This document shows positions 1-8,937 of a DNA stretch of 64,000 bases, in pieces (positions within the stretch are counted from its first letter, which is position 1; every line of letters begins with the position of its first letter). The notes below the pieces were generated by a model. The model ran no database searches. It saw only the letters and a list, made by a program, of their open reading frames with translations, and was not told where the DNA came from. Location: the NCBI GenBank assembly GCA_959601495.1, contig CAUGPT010000008.1, positions 1-64,000 of the forward strand, written 5' to 3'. This DNA is from Avispirillum sp959601495 (GTDB taxonomy: Bacteria; Bacillota; Clostridia; Oscillospirales; CAG-272). The position numbers and the translations under genes are program-made.

Positions 1-387
1 TTGCCTTGGGCAAAATCAGGGCGGCTTTGCCGCTTCCGCGCTTTCGCGCGGCTGCTCCAATTCGACGGCAGAGCAGAAATGCCCTTGCAAGCAAGCATTT
101 TCACTTCGTGGTTAAATATGCTTGGGATTTTGCCTTGGGCAAAATCAGGGCGGCTTTGCCGCTTCCGCGCTTTCGCGCGGCTGCTCCAATTCGACGGCAG
201 AGCAGAAATGCCCTTGCAAGCAAGCATTTTCACTTCGTGGTTAAATATGCTTGGGATTTTGCCTTGGGCAAAATCAGGGCGGCTTTGCCGTTTTATGCAC
301 TTTCGCGTGGCTGTGCAATTCGACGGCAGAGCAGAAATGCCCTTGCAAGCAAGCATTTCTTCTTCGTGGTATAATATTCCCACGAAC
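1..387. repeat. Three tandem 129-bp repeats
   Basis: Copies start at 1, 130 and 259. The first two are essentially identical; the third differs mainly at about 291-320 and at its end. Each unit contains short inverted repeats: ATTTTGCC-ttg-GGCAAAAT across the junctions, CCGCGC-ttt-CGCGCGG, and GCTTGCAAGC. Because 129 is a multiple of three, an open frame runs through all copies, but the peptide is an implausible repeated string, so I treat this as non-coding repeat DNA. The array may extend left of the window. I see no gene in 1-570; 388-570 is the leader of radA. Confidence 0.9.
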
Positions 388-570
388 TCGCCGTATGGCA
401 AGTATCGGCGGCGTGCCGCCGCTTGCAATGATCAGATATTGAATACGATATATTTTGTTTTTCCGTATGCGGTGTCTGCGGTTTTCTGCGGTGCCGCGCG
501 TAGGGAAGTTCCGCGTCCTTTTAAAGTGCGCTGTAATACGGGCGCGGAGAAAAATTCGGAGGTATAAACT

Positions 571-1968
571 ATGAAACAGGCGAAAAAGGTCTATGTTTGC
601 AGTGAGTGTGATCATCAGACCCCGCGCTGGATGGGTCAGTGCCCCTCCTGCGGAGCATGGAACACGCTTGTTGAAGAAACATATACTCAGCCTGCGGCAG
701 CATCCGCAAAGCAGCCGCTGCGCCGCGGCGATCGTGCACACGCAGCCCGCTTTTCCGACGTTGTTGAGGACGACTGCTCCCGCATGCTCACCGGCATCGG
801 CGAGCTTGACAGGGTGCTCGGCGGCGGACTTGTGCTGGGCAGCGCCGTGCTTATTGCGGGCGAGCCGGGTATCGGCAAATCGACGCTGCTTATGCAGCTT
901 TGCGGTAAGTGCAGCGCCGAATATAAGCTTTTATATGTATCGGGAGAGGAATCTCTCGGTCAGCTGAAGCTGCGCGCAAAGCGTCTCGGCTGCGACAACT
1001 CCGAGGTGCTTGTGCTCAGTGAAAACAGCCTTGAGGCAGTTCTTGACGAGTATGAGCGCGTATCGCCCGATGTGGTGATAGTTGACTCCATACAGACAAT
1101 GGTATCTGCCGCAAGCGACTCCTCCGCGGGCAGCATTTCGCAGGTTAGAGAGTGTTCCTCACGTTTTATAGAGCGCGCAAAGACCGACGGCGCCGCCGTG
1201 CTGCTCGTAGGTCATGTGAACAAGGAAGGCGGAATTGCGGGCCCCAAGGTGCTTGAGCACATGGTGGACGCCGTGCTTTCCTTTGAGGGCGACCGCAGCC
1301 AGAGCCACAGGATAGTCCGCGCCGTCAAAAACCGTTTCGGCTCAACGAACGAAATAGGCGTTTTTGAAATGACCGACGAAGGTCTTTGCGAGGTGGACAA
1401 TCCCTCTGCAATGCTTCTTGAGGGACGTCCCAAGGGCGTATCCGGCAGCTGCGCCGTATGCGTCATGGAGGGCACGCGCCCTGTCATCGCCGAAATTCAG
1501 GCGCTTGTTACGGAAAGCGCATATCCCACGCCGCGCCGCATGGCGGACGGTATAGATTATAACCGCATGTGTCTTCTCCTTGCCGTGCTTGAAAAGCGGC
1601 TCGGGCTGAAGTTTTCGTCCTGCGACGTATATCTTAACGTAGTCGGCGGTCTGCGCATAGACGAGCCTGCGGCGGATGCCGCCATTGCGCTTGCACTGTG
1701 CTCGACCATAAAGGACATCCCCGTTCCGACCGATCTCATAGTTTCGGGCGAAGTGGGACTTTCGGGCGAAGTACGCGCCGTATCCTGCGCGGAGCAGCGT
1801 GCAAAAGAGGCCGCGCGCATCGGCTTTACAAAAGTGCTTTTGCCGAAAAGGACAGTCGCCAAAAAGCCTGTCAAGGTTGACGGAGCAGAGATATTGCCTA
1901 TTTCCGGAGTCTACGATCTGGTGGCGCTTCTGGCAAAGGCTCAGAAAGAGCAGTCGGGCAGGGTATAA
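571..1968 (+). CDS. radA: DNA repair protein RadA (Sms)
   Basis: RadA is a cytosolic RecA-like ATPase that promotes branch migration during recombinational repair. The 465-residue length is normal for the family. A C4 zinc finger lies at Cys10, Cys13, Cys24 and Cys27. The Walker A motif GEPGIGKST is at 97-105, and the RadA-specific KNRFG motif is at 253-257. A Lon-protease-like domain fills the C-terminus (roughly 285-450). The start is set by a GGAGGT ribosome site just upstream of ATG 571. It is first in a run of five same-strand genes; the next gene begins 38 bp downstream. Confidence 0.97.
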   Translation: MKQAKKVYVCSECDHQTPRWMGQCPSCGAWNTLVEETYTQPAAASAKQPLRRGDRAHAARFSDVVEDDCSRMLTGIGELDRVLGGGLVLGSAVLIAGEPGIGKSTLLMQLCGKCSAEYKLLYVSGEESLGQLKLRAKRLGCDNSEVLVLSENSLEAVLDEYERVSPDVVIVDSIQTMVSAASDSSAGSISQVRECSSRFIERAKTDGAAVLLVGHVNKEGGIAGPKVLEHMVDAVLSFEGDRSQSHRIVRAVKNRFGSTNEIGVFEMTDEGLCEVDNPSAMLLEGRPKGVSGSCAVCVMEGTRPVIAEIQALVTESAYPTPRRMADGIDYNRMCLLLAVLEKRLGLKFSSCDVYLNVVGGLRIDEPAADAAIALALCSTIKDIPVPTDLIVSGEVGLSGEVRAVSCAEQRAKEAARIGFTKVLLPKRTVAKKPVKVDGAEILPISGVYDLVALLAKAQKEQSGRV

Positions 1969-2006
1969 CAGCGTTTGCGCGACTGTCTGAAAACGGAGGA
2001 CCGAAT

Positions 2007-2819
2007 ATGACAAAGACAGCAAATCCTTACAATAAAATTCTGAAATTCATATACATAATTTGCGGCGCGTTCGGCTTTATAGCCTACTTTTCGTATCTTA
2101 TAAAAGTGATCGTTTGGCCCGAGGGAGCTCGCGGCGTTATCATTGCGGTTTGCGGCAGCCTTATTACGTTTGTGCCGGTAGTTTTTCGCCGCTTTTTCGA
2201 AAAACATCTGCCGTACAGACTTTTCAAGGTGCTTGAGAACATTTTCGCATGGGGAATGTTTATATACACCGTGACATTCGCAATTCTTGTGGCATACATC
2301 TTCAACACTGCAAATATGCAGCTTTCGGCGGACGATATACCCGAGAACAGCGCATTTATTGTTTACGGCGCAGGTCTTCGCGACGACAGACCGGGCAACG
2401 TTCTGAAAAAACGCCTTGACAAGACGGCAGAGTACATGGAGGCCGCTCCCGATTCCATATGCGTTGTTTCCGGCGCGCAGGGACCCACAGAGAATTATAC
2501 CGAAGCATCTGTAATGAAAAAATATCTTGTAGAGTGCGGCATTTCCGAGGACCGAATTCTCGAGGAGGACAGAGCGCGCAACACAAAGCAGAATATTAAA
2601 TACTCGGTGGAGCTTCTTAATGAAAGCGGCGAGGGGGAGCGCCACATTGTATCCGTGTCAAACTCGTTTCACATCCCGCGCATAAAGCTTCTTTGCTCAA
2701 GAACCGGAGTTGACGGCGACTTTGTGCTTGCCAAAAATCCCAATTCCAACTGGCTGTTTCCGGAGCTTGTGCGTGAATATATGGCGTACGTAAAGCTCGC
2801 GATCACAGGCGCGGAATGA
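2007..2819 (+). CDS. DUF218 (YdcF/SanA-like) membrane protein
   Basis: This 270-residue protein has three hydrophobic segments in its first 100 residues, then an extracytoplasmic-type DUF218 domain from about residue 113. Family marks include the early strand ending VYGAGLRDDRPG, the VSGAQG turn and the EDRARNT stretch (conserved acidic/Arg/Asn pattern). DUF218 proteins are linked to envelope or vancomycin-resistance phenotypes (SanA) and some bind S-adenosylmethionine (YdcF), but the substrate is unknown. It sits between radA and thiamine pyrophosphokinase with short gaps, so it is probably co-transcribed. Start ATG 2007 follows a GGAGGA site. Confidence 0.85.
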   Translation: MTKTANPYNKILKFIYIICGAFGFIAYFSYLIKVIVWPEGARGVIIAVCGSLITFVPVVFRRFFEKHLPYRLFKVLENIFAWGMFIYTVTFAILVAYIFNTANMQLSADDIPENSAFIVYGAGLRDDRPGNVLKKRLDKTAEYMEAAPDSICVVSGAQGPTENYTEASVMKKYLVECGISEDRILEEDRARNTKQNIKYSVELLNESGEGERHIVSVSNSFHIPRIKLLCSRTGVDGDFVLAKNPNSNWLFPELVREYMAYVKLAITGAE

Positions 2820-2848
2820 CCGGGCGGGAAGACAGGATATATTAAAAT

Positions 2849-3499
2849 ATGAAAAATATCTGCTACATTATCGGTGCCGCAAACACCGATAACATGTATA
2901 TAGACAAACAGGGCTGCGATTTTATCATTGCCGCCGACGGCGGCCTTGCCGCGCTTGAAGCCGCGGGCATCGCTCCCGATCTTGTTGTGGGCGATTTCGA
3001 CTCTCTCGGCTACATTCCCGATTTTGAGCGTATAATATGCCATCCCAGCGAGAAAAACGATACCGATACGGCGCTGTGCCTTGCCGAGGGGATAAAAAGA
3101 GGCTATCGCACATTTGTGATATACGGCGGTCTGGGCGCAAGGCTTGACCATACAATGGCAAATCTGCAGAACTGCGCGGGTGCCGCCGACCACGGCGCGG
3201 TGTGCTGGCTGTGGGGAGAAGGTACCGCGGTATGTGTTTTCGGCGACGGGGAGCGGCTGCGTTTTGAAAAAGGCATGGACGGTGTTATATCCGTTTTTGC
3301 CATGGACCGCGCCCGCGGAGTTACCATAAGCGGCTTGAAATACGCCGTTGATAACGTGTGTCTTACGAACACGGTGCCGCTCGGCGTCAGCAATGAGTTT
3401 GTCGGCGAGGATGCCGAGATAGGCGTTTCGTCGGGAACTCTTACGGCGATCTGGAAAGAGGCGGCGCAGCCGTTTGTACGGAGGATAAGAAAAGGATGA
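2849..3499 (+). CDS. thiN: Thiamine pyrophosphokinase
   Basis: The enzyme transfers pyrophosphate from ATP to thiamine, giving thiamine diphosphate in the cytosol. The 216-residue length is usual. The family signatures are present: an ADGG motif near residue 30, VGDFDS near residue 49, the NDTDTALCLAEG stretch near 71 and GGLGARLDHTMANL near 93, which together form the nucleotide and thiamine sites. The gene overlaps the following HAD hydrolase by 4 bp, so the two are probably translationally coupled. No thiamine riboswitch is visible upstream. Confidence 0.93.
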   Translation: MKNICYIIGAANTDNMYIDKQGCDFIIAADGGLAALEAAGIAPDLVVGDFDSLGYIPDFERIICHPSEKNDTDTALCLAEGIKRGYRTFVIYGGLGARLDHTMANLQNCAGAADHGAVCWLWGEGTAVCVFGDGERLRFEKGMDGVISVFAMDRARGVTISGLKYAVDNVCLTNTVPLGVSNEFVGEDAEIGVSSGTLTAIWKEAAQPFVRRIRKG

Positions 3500-4143
3500 A
3501 TGGCGCAATATTCGACGTTGACGGCACGCTTATAGATTCCATGGATATGTGGATGCATTTCGGCTCAAGCTTTGTACGCTCATACGGGATCGAGGCTGAT
3601 GACGGCCTTGATCTTGAAATCAGATATTACAGTCTCAGAACACTTGCGGAGCGTTTTTCGCGCGACTATCCCGTAATGGGCAGCGCAGACGACATTGAGG
3701 CACAGTGCCGCCGTAGAACAGAGGATTTTTATTTCAACAAGGTGCAGATAAAGCCCGGTGTGCGGGGCCTTTTGGAGGAACTGCGCTCTCGCGGAGTGAA
3801 AATGTACCTTGCGACCGCCACATACCGCGTGCTTGTTGAAAAGGCGCTTCGGCGGCTTGGAATATGGGATATGTTTGAGGGTATCCTCACCTGCTCCGAC
3901 GTTGGGGCGGGCAAGGACAAGCCCGATATATTCAAGGCGGCTCTTGCGGCGCTTGGCACTGATGTCGGGGATACATGGGTATTTGAGGACGCCATGCACG
4001 CAATGCTTACGGCAAAGTCTCTCGGACTGCGTGTCTGCGGCGTTTATGACGCGACCGAGAGTGACCATACGGATGAGATCAAAAAAATATGCGACATATA
4101 TGTGGACAGCTTTACGAAGCTTGACACATCGCGCTTAGTATAA
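3496..4143 (+). CDS. HAD family hydrolase (beta-phosphoglucomutase-like)
   Basis: A 215-residue haloacid-dehalogenase superfamily phosphatase or phosphomutase. The nucleophile motif DVDGT is at residues 7-11, motif II (TATY) is near residue 110, and the acidic motif IV FEDAMH is near residue 162. An alpha-helical cap between motifs I and II places it in subfamily I. Its position directly before a GH94 disaccharide phosphorylase, which makes a sugar 1-phosphate, suggests a sugar-phosphate substrate such as glucose 1-phosphate, but that is inference from context. Start ATG overlaps the thiN stop. Confidence 0.88.
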   Translation: MNGAIFDVDGTLIDSMDMWMHFGSSFVRSYGIEADDGLDLEIRYYSLRTLAERFSRDYPVMGSADDIEAQCRRRTEDFYFNKVQIKPGVRGLLEELRSRGVKMYLATATYRVLVEKALRRLGIWDMFEGILTCSDVGAGKDKPDIFKAALAALGTDVGDTWVFEDAMHAMLTAKSLGLRVCGVYDATESDHTDEIKKICDIYVDSFTKLDTSRLV

Positions 4144-4159
4144 GGAGAACAAGGATCAG

Positions 4160-6598
4160 ATGAAATACGGATACTTTAACGATGCCGACCGGGAATACGT
4201 TATAACGCGCCCCGATACGCCGTACCCCTGGATAAACTATCTGGGCAGCGAGGACTTTTTCTCGCTTATTTCCAACACCTCGGGCGGTTACTGCTTCTAT
4301 CGCGACGCGAGAATGCTGAGACTTACGCGCTATCGCTACAACAACGTGCCCACGGACGCGGGCGGACGGTATTTCTACATAAACGACGGCGGCAGTGTGT
4401 GGACTCCCGGCTGGATGCCCGTAAAGGCAAAGCTCGATTCATACGAGTGCCGTCACGGTATGGGATATACGAAGATAAGCGCCGAAAAAGACGGGGTTTG
4501 CTGCACGCAGACATCTCTTGTGCCGCTGGGCTATTCCTGCGAGGTGCACAGAGTGACGCTGAAAAACGTGTCCGACGCGGAGAAAAAGCTTAAGCTTTTC
4601 TCCTTTGTGGAGTTCTGCCTCTGGAACGCTTGGGACGATCAGACAAACTTTCAGCGTAACTACTCCATCGGCGAGGTTGAGGTCGTCGGTGGCAGCACTA
4701 TCTATCACAAAACCGAGTACCGCGAGCGCAGAAATCACTATGCGGTGTTCGGCGTAAACTGCCCCGTGGACGGCTTTGACACCGACCGCGAGAGCTTTAT
4801 GGGGCTTTACAACGGCTTTGACTCTCCCGATGCAGTCATGGAGGGAAGAGCGAGAAACTCCGTTGCCTCCGGTTGGGCGCCGATCGGCTCGCACATGATT
4901 AACGTTGACCTTGCCCCGGGCGAGGAAAGATCCTTCATATTCGTGCTCGGATACTGCGAGAACGATAAGGACCACAAGTGGGAGGCGCAGGACGTTATAA
5001 ACAAAGCGCCCGCAAAGCGTCTTCTTGATGCGTTTGCCACCGACGAGCAGTTCGACGCGGCGCTTGCAAAGCTGCACGCCTATTGGGAAGAGCTTTTGTC
5101 AAAATACAGCGTAAAGTCTCCCGACGAAAAGCTTGACCGTATGGTCAACACCTGGAATCAGTACCAGTGCATGGTAACGTTCAATATGTCCCGCTCGGCT
5201 TCGTACTTCGAGTCGGGTATCGGGCGCGGCATGGGCTTCAGAGACTCCACGCAGGATCTTCTCGGCTTTGTTCACCTTATACCCGAGCGCGCGAGAGAGC
5301 GTATATGCGACATAGCCGCGACCCAGATGGAGGACGGCAGCGCATATCACCAGTATCAGCCGCTTACAAAGAAGGGCAACTCGGACATAGGCTCCGGCTT
5401 CAACGACGACCCGCTGTGGCTTATTTTCGGCGTTGCGGCGTACATAAAGGAAACGGGCGACTGGTCTATCCTTGACGAGTCTGTGCCTTTTGACAACGAC
5501 GAGAGCCGCGCCGCGCCCATGATTGAGCATCTGAAGCGTAGCTTTGATCACGTTACGAACAATCTCGGTCCTCACGGTCTGCCCCTTATAGGCCGCGCGG
5601 ACTGGAACGACTGCCTTAACCTGAACTGCTTCTCCGAAACACCGGGAGAGTCTTTCCAGACGGCTGCAAACTTTGAATCCGGCATTGCGGAAAGCGTTTT
5701 TATCGCCGGTATGTTTGTGGCTGTGGGCCCCGACTACATTGAGCTTTGCGAAAGATGCGGCAGAAGTGCCGACGCTGAGGCGGCGAGAAAGTCCGTGGAC
5801 GATATGTACAAGGCTGTCATGCGTGACGGCTGGGACGGCAAATGGTTCCTGCGCGCGTACGACGCGTTCGGCAACAAGATAGGCAGCAGCGAGTGCGAAG
5901 AGGGACAGATATTCATTGAGCCCCAGGGCTTCTGCATTATGGGCGGCATAGGCGTCAGCGAGGGAAGAGCGGCTGAAGCTCTTGACAGCGTTAAAGAGCG
6001 CCTTGACACGAAGTACGGCATTGTGCTCAACAATCCACCGTATACCCGCTATCATGTAGAGCTTGGCGAAATTTCCTCCTATCCCCCGGGATACAAGGAG
6101 AATGCCGGCATATTCTGCCACAACAATCCGTGGATATCCATTGCCGAAACTGTAATCGGACGCGGCAACAGAGCGTTTGAGGTTTACAGAAAGACCTGCC
6201 CCGCATATCTTGAGGATATAAGCGAGATACACCGCACAGAGCCGTACGTATACTCTCAGATGATCGCGGGCAAGGACGCGGTGCGTCACGGCGAGGCGAA
6301 AAACTCGTGGCTCACGGGTACTGCGGCATGGACGTTCTACAACGTATCCCGCTACATTCTCGGTGTTATGCCCGAGTATGAGGGACTGAGAGTTGATCCC
6401 TGTGTGCCCGACACTCTGGAAGAATTTACGGTAACGCGCAAGTTCCGCGGCGACACATACGTTATCCATGTGGATAACCGGGCGCACGCCGAAAAGGGTG
6501 TTGCTAGCCTTTCGCTTGACGGCAGAAAGCTTGACGGCAGCGTGATCACCCCTGTGCTTGACGGCGGCACTCACTTTGTCGAAGCCGTTATGGGCTGA
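4160..6598 (+). CDS. GH94 disaccharide phosphorylase (cellobiose phosphorylase type)
   Basis: An 812-residue GH94 enzyme that cleaves a beta-glucoside with phosphate to give a sugar 1-phosphate and glucose. The N-terminal beta-sandwich (GSEDFFSLISNTSGGY near residue 30) leads to an (alpha/alpha)6 barrel. The DWND motif at 481-484 in GRADWNDCLN carries the general acid region, and the ending motif GTAAWTFYN is near residue 717, typical of cellobiose phosphorylases. There is no signal peptide, so it acts inside the cell on imported disaccharide. The exact glucan (cellobiose, laminaribiose, chitobiose) is not certain from sequence, but the overall match is closest to cellobiose phosphorylase. 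It ends the radA-thiN gene run. Confidence 0.9.
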   Translation: MKYGYFNDADREYVITRPDTPYPWINYLGSEDFFSLISNTSGGYCFYRDARMLRLTRYRYNNVPTDAGGRYFYINDGGSVWTPGWMPVKAKLDSYECRHGMGYTKISAEKDGVCCTQTSLVPLGYSCEVHRVTLKNVSDAEKKLKLFSFVEFCLWNAWDDQTNFQRNYSIGEVEVVGGSTIYHKTEYRERRNHYAVFGVNCPVDGFDTDRESFMGLYNGFDSPDAVMEGRARNSVASGWAPIGSHMINVDLAPGEERSFIFVLGYCENDKDHKWEAQDVINKAPAKRLLDAFATDEQFDAALAKLHAYWEELLSKYSVKSPDEKLDRMVNTWNQYQCMVTFNMSRSASYFESGIGRGMGFRDSTQDLLGFVHLIPERARERICDIAATQMEDGSAYHQYQPLTKKGNSDIGSGFNDDPLWLIFGVAAYIKETGDWSILDESVPFDNDESRAAPMIEHLKRSFDHVTNNLGPHGLPLIGRADWNDCLNLNCFSETPGESFQTAANFESGIAESVFIAGMFVAVGPDYIELCERCGRSADAEAARKSVDDMYKAVMRDGWDGKWFLRAYDAFGNKIGSSECEEGQIFIEPQGFCIMGGIGVSEGRAAEALDSVKERLDTKYGIVLNNPPYTRYHVELGEISSYPPGYKENAGIFCHNNPWISIAETVIGRGNRAFEVYRKTCPAYLEDISEIHRTEPYVYSQMIAGKDAVRHGEAKNSWLTGTAAWTFYNVSRYILGVMPEYEGLRVDPCVPDTLEEFTVTRKFRGDTYVIHVDNRAHAEKGVASLSLDGRKLDGSVITPVLDGGTHFVEAVMG

Positions 6599-6614
6599 AC
6601 CTTATAGAATATAA

Positions 6615-6647
6615 CAGCCTGCACCGCAAGGTGCAGGCTGCTTTTTC
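6615..6647 (+). terminator. Intrinsic terminator of the radA-GH94 run
   Basis: A perfect 10-bp stem CAGCCTGCAC / GTGCAGGCTG with a 6-nt loop is followed by CTTTTTC. It lies 16 bp after the GH94 stop. Confidence 0.88.
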
Positions 6648-6652
6648 GTAAA

Positions 6653-6684
6653 AAAGCAGGCAGAGAAATTTCTCTGCCTGCTTT
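6653..6684 (-). terminator. Perfect 32-bp palindrome acting as terminator for the minus-strand operon
   Basis: Left arm 6653-6668 and right arm 6669-6684 are exactly complementary with no loop bases. On the minus strand it is followed by T residues. It faces the plus-strand terminator at 6615, so the two converging operons are separated by back-to-back hairpins. Confidence 0.8.
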
Positions 6685-6703
6685 GAACTTTTGAGAAATT
6701 TGC

Positions 6704-7672
6704 TTATGCCCAGGACATTGTGCCGGGCTTAGGCTCTCTGATGATGCACTGCTTGAGCGTGTCGATAGCCTTTGAAAGACCCTCGTCGATGCTCATGAGG
6801 CTGTCCTCGTGCTCGATGGACATAACTCTGTCGTAGCCGACGAGACGAAGCTCGGAGCAGATATCTCTCCACCACTTGAGATCGTGACCGTAGCCGACTG
6901 CACGGAATACCCATGCGCGGTTTGCCTCATCGCCGTAGTGCTTTGTGTCAAGCACGCCGATGCGGGCGGTGTTGATGTCGTCGATCTTTGTATCCTTTGC
7001 GTGGAAGTGGTAAATAGCGTCGCCCAGATAGCGGATAGCCGAAACGGGGTCGATGCCCTGCCATACGAGATGAGACGGGTCAAAGTTTGCACCGATAACG
7101 GGACCTACAGCCGCTCTCAGCTTCATAAGCGTTTCGGGATTGTATACGCAGAAACCGGGATGCATCTCAAACGCGATGCGCTTTACGCCGTGGCTCTCCG
7201 CAAAGGCGCCTGCCTCTTTCCAGTAGGGAATAAGCACTTCGTTCCACTGGTAGTCGAGAATGCCGAGAAAATCGTCCGGCCAGGGGCAGGTGACCCAGTT
7301 GGGGGTCTTGTCCTCTGCGCTGCCGCCGGGACAGCCGGAGAAGGTGACGACGGTGTCAACGCCGGCTTTCTCTGCGAGAAGCACGGTGTTTCTGTAGTCG
7401 CGGTCAAAGCTCTCGGCAATTTTCTTGTCGGGATGCACGGGGTTGCCGTGGCAGGAGAGAGCCGCAAGCTCAATGTCATATCTCTTGAAGGTGTCAAGCC
7501 ACTCGTTGAACTTTTTCTCATCGGCGAGCAGCACCTCGGGGTCGCAGTGAGCCTTGCCGGGGAATCCGCCGGCGCCGATCTCAACAGCCTCAACGCCCAT
7601 GGGCTTCAGCTTTTTCAGCGTCTCTTCAAGTGAAAGGTTGCCGTAAAGGTTGGCAAGAACGCAAAGTTTCAT
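6704..7672 (-). CDS. Sugar phosphate isomerase/epimerase (xylose isomerase-like TIM barrel)
   Basis: A 322-residue AP-endonuclease-2/xylose-isomerase-like TIM barrel. Metal-ligand patterns typical of the family are seen: VEIGAGGFPG near residue 31, ALSCHGNP near 72, FEMHPGF near 168, NFDPSH near 196, HAKDT near 225 and SIEHED near 287. Proteins of this type (IolE/IolI-like) isomerise or epimerise sugars and inositols. It lies 21 bp after a Gfo/Idh/MocA dehydrogenase, a common pairing in carbohydrate or inositol breakdown; the real substrate cannot be told. A ribosome site precedes ATG 7672 (GGAGGT on the minus strand). Confidence 0.9.
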   Translation of the reverse strand: MKLCVLANLYGNLSLEETLKKLKPMGVEAVEIGAGGFPGKAHCDPEVLLADEKKFNEWLDTFKRYDIELAALSCHGNPVHPDKKIAESFDRDYRNTVLLAEKAGVDTVVTFSGCPGGSAEDKTPNWVTCPWPDDFLGILDYQWNEVLIPYWKEAGAFAESHGVKRIAFEMHPGFCVYNPETLMKLRAAVGPVIGANFDPSHLVWQGIDPVSAIRYLGDAIYHFHAKDTKIDDINTARIGVLDTKHYGDEANRAWVFRAVGYGHDLKWWRDICSELRLVGYDRVMSIEHEDSLMSIDEGLSKAIDTLKQCIIREPKPGTMSWA

Positions 7673-7693
7673 TTTTTGAACCTCCGCTTTTAA

Positions 7694-8794
7694 TTATTTG
7701 TTAAGAAATACGATGTCGCCGGTCTTAGCGGACTCGTAGATGCCCTCAAGTATCTGAGTTACAACGTATGCCTGCTCGGGAAGAACGCAGGGATCCTTAT
7801 CGTCGATGATGGAGTGAATCCACTGGTAAGCCTCTCTCTCGTGAGGAGCGCCGCCCGCGTTGCCGCTGAAGTAGTCGACTGCGCCTACGTTGAGGTCGAT
7901 CTCTTTGATGATCTGTCTGTTGTTTTCAACGCTGTTGAAACGGAGACCGTGGATCATGTCCGCGCCGCCCTTAGTACCGCAGATAAGTGTCTGAGCCTCT
8001 CTGACTTCAAGGGTGTTCAGCGCCCATGCGGACTCAAGGCTGATGGTCGCGCCGTTTTCCATAACGACAAAGCCGAAAGCGGAGTCCTCAACGGTGAACT
8101 CGTTGGGGTCCCAGTCGCCGCAGGCGTTGCCTGTCTGGGTCTGGTAGCGGAACTTATGATATGTAGTACCTACACAGTATTTGGGCTTGTAGTTGTTCAT
8201 GGTCCAAAGTGTAAGGTCGAGAGCGTGGGTTCCGATGTCGATCAGAGGACCGCCGCCCTGCTCGTCTTCTTTAAGAAATACGCCCCATGTGGGAACGAAA
8301 CGGCGACGGATGGCAAATGCCTTTGCGTAGTAGATGTCGCCGAACTCGCCGTGATCTGCGGCGTCCTTGAGATAAAGGGCGTCGTTTCTCTGACGGTTCT
8401 GATAGCCGACGGTGAGCTTCTTGCCTGTGCGCTTTGCGGCGTCAAGCATCTTCTTTGCTTCCTCGGAGTTGATAGCCATGGGCTTTTCACACATAACGTG
8501 CTTGCCTGCCTCGAGGGCGTCAACGGTTATAAAGCTGTGCGAACGGTTGGGAGTGCAGACGTGCACAACGTCGATAGACTTGTCGCAAAGCAGCTCTTTG
8601 TAATCGGTGTAAACCTTTGCGTCGGGTGTGCCGTACTTCTTGCAGGCAGCCTCCGCGCGCTCTTTGATGATGTCGCAGAACGCGACCATGTCGACCTCGG
8701 GAACGGTCTTCAGACCGATGAGGTGCTTGCCGTTGGCGATACCGCCGCAGCCGATTATACCGACTCTTACTTTGTCATTTGCTCCGATAGACAT
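7694..8794 (-). CDS. Gfo/Idh/MocA family oxidoreductase
   Basis: An NAD(P)-dependent sugar or inositol dehydrogenase of 366 residues. The N-terminal Rossmann motif GIIGCGGIANGKH begins near residue 11, and the CEKP motif (catalytic Lys) is near residue 98. The C-terminal domain carries GGGPLIDIGTHALDL with the conserved Asp and His. I place the start at ATG 8794, after a GGAGGA site at 8802-8807; an in-frame ATG 13 codons further upstream lacks a ribosome site. It leads the two-gene operon with the downstream isomerase/epimerase. Confidence 0.92.
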   Translation of the reverse strand: MSIGANDKVRVGIIGCGGIANGKHLIGLKTVPEVDMVAFCDIIKERAEAACKKYGTPDAKVYTDYKELLCDKSIDVVHVCTPNRSHSFITVDALEAGKHVMCEKPMAINSEEAKKMLDAAKRTGKKLTVGYQNRQRNDALYLKDAADHGEFGDIYYAKAFAIRRRFVPTWGVFLKEDEQGGGPLIDIGTHALDLTLWTMNNYKPKYCVGTTYHKFRYQTQTGNACGDWDPNEFTVEDSAFGFVVMENGATISLESAWALNTLEVREAQTLICGTKGGADMIHGLRFNSVENNRQIIKEIDLNVGAVDYFSGNAGGAPHEREAYQWIHSIIDDKDPCVLPEQAYVVTQILEGIYESAKTGDIVFLNK

Positions 8795-8853
8795 ATAATT
8801 TCCTCCGGAATATAAAAATAGGTTCATTTGCAAATGTTTTTTGCATTAAACTT

Positions 8854-8882
8854 ATTTTATAGCATGGTTTGCGGCAAATCAA
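8854..8882 (-). promoter_or_regulatory. SigA-type promoter of the dehydrogenase-isomerase operon
   Basis: On the minus strand TTGATT is separated by 17 bp from TAAAAT, with the start codon about 60 bp downstream. Confidence 0.55.
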
Positions 8883-8937
8883 GCGTAATTGAAAATTTTT
8901 CAAACGACAATCTTCAATACTGTGAATATGCACAAAT

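Noticed and set aside
1..387. CRISPR array
   Set aside because: The units are 129 bp and contiguous with no unique spacers; cas genes are absent.
1..567. Long open frame through the 129-bp repeats
   Set aside because: It exists because 129 is divisible by three; the peptide is repetitive, has no ribosome site and overlaps palindromic repeat DNA.
5099..6574. 491-codon minus-strand frame
   Set aside because: It is antisense to the well-supported GH94 gene, and its residues show no family pattern.
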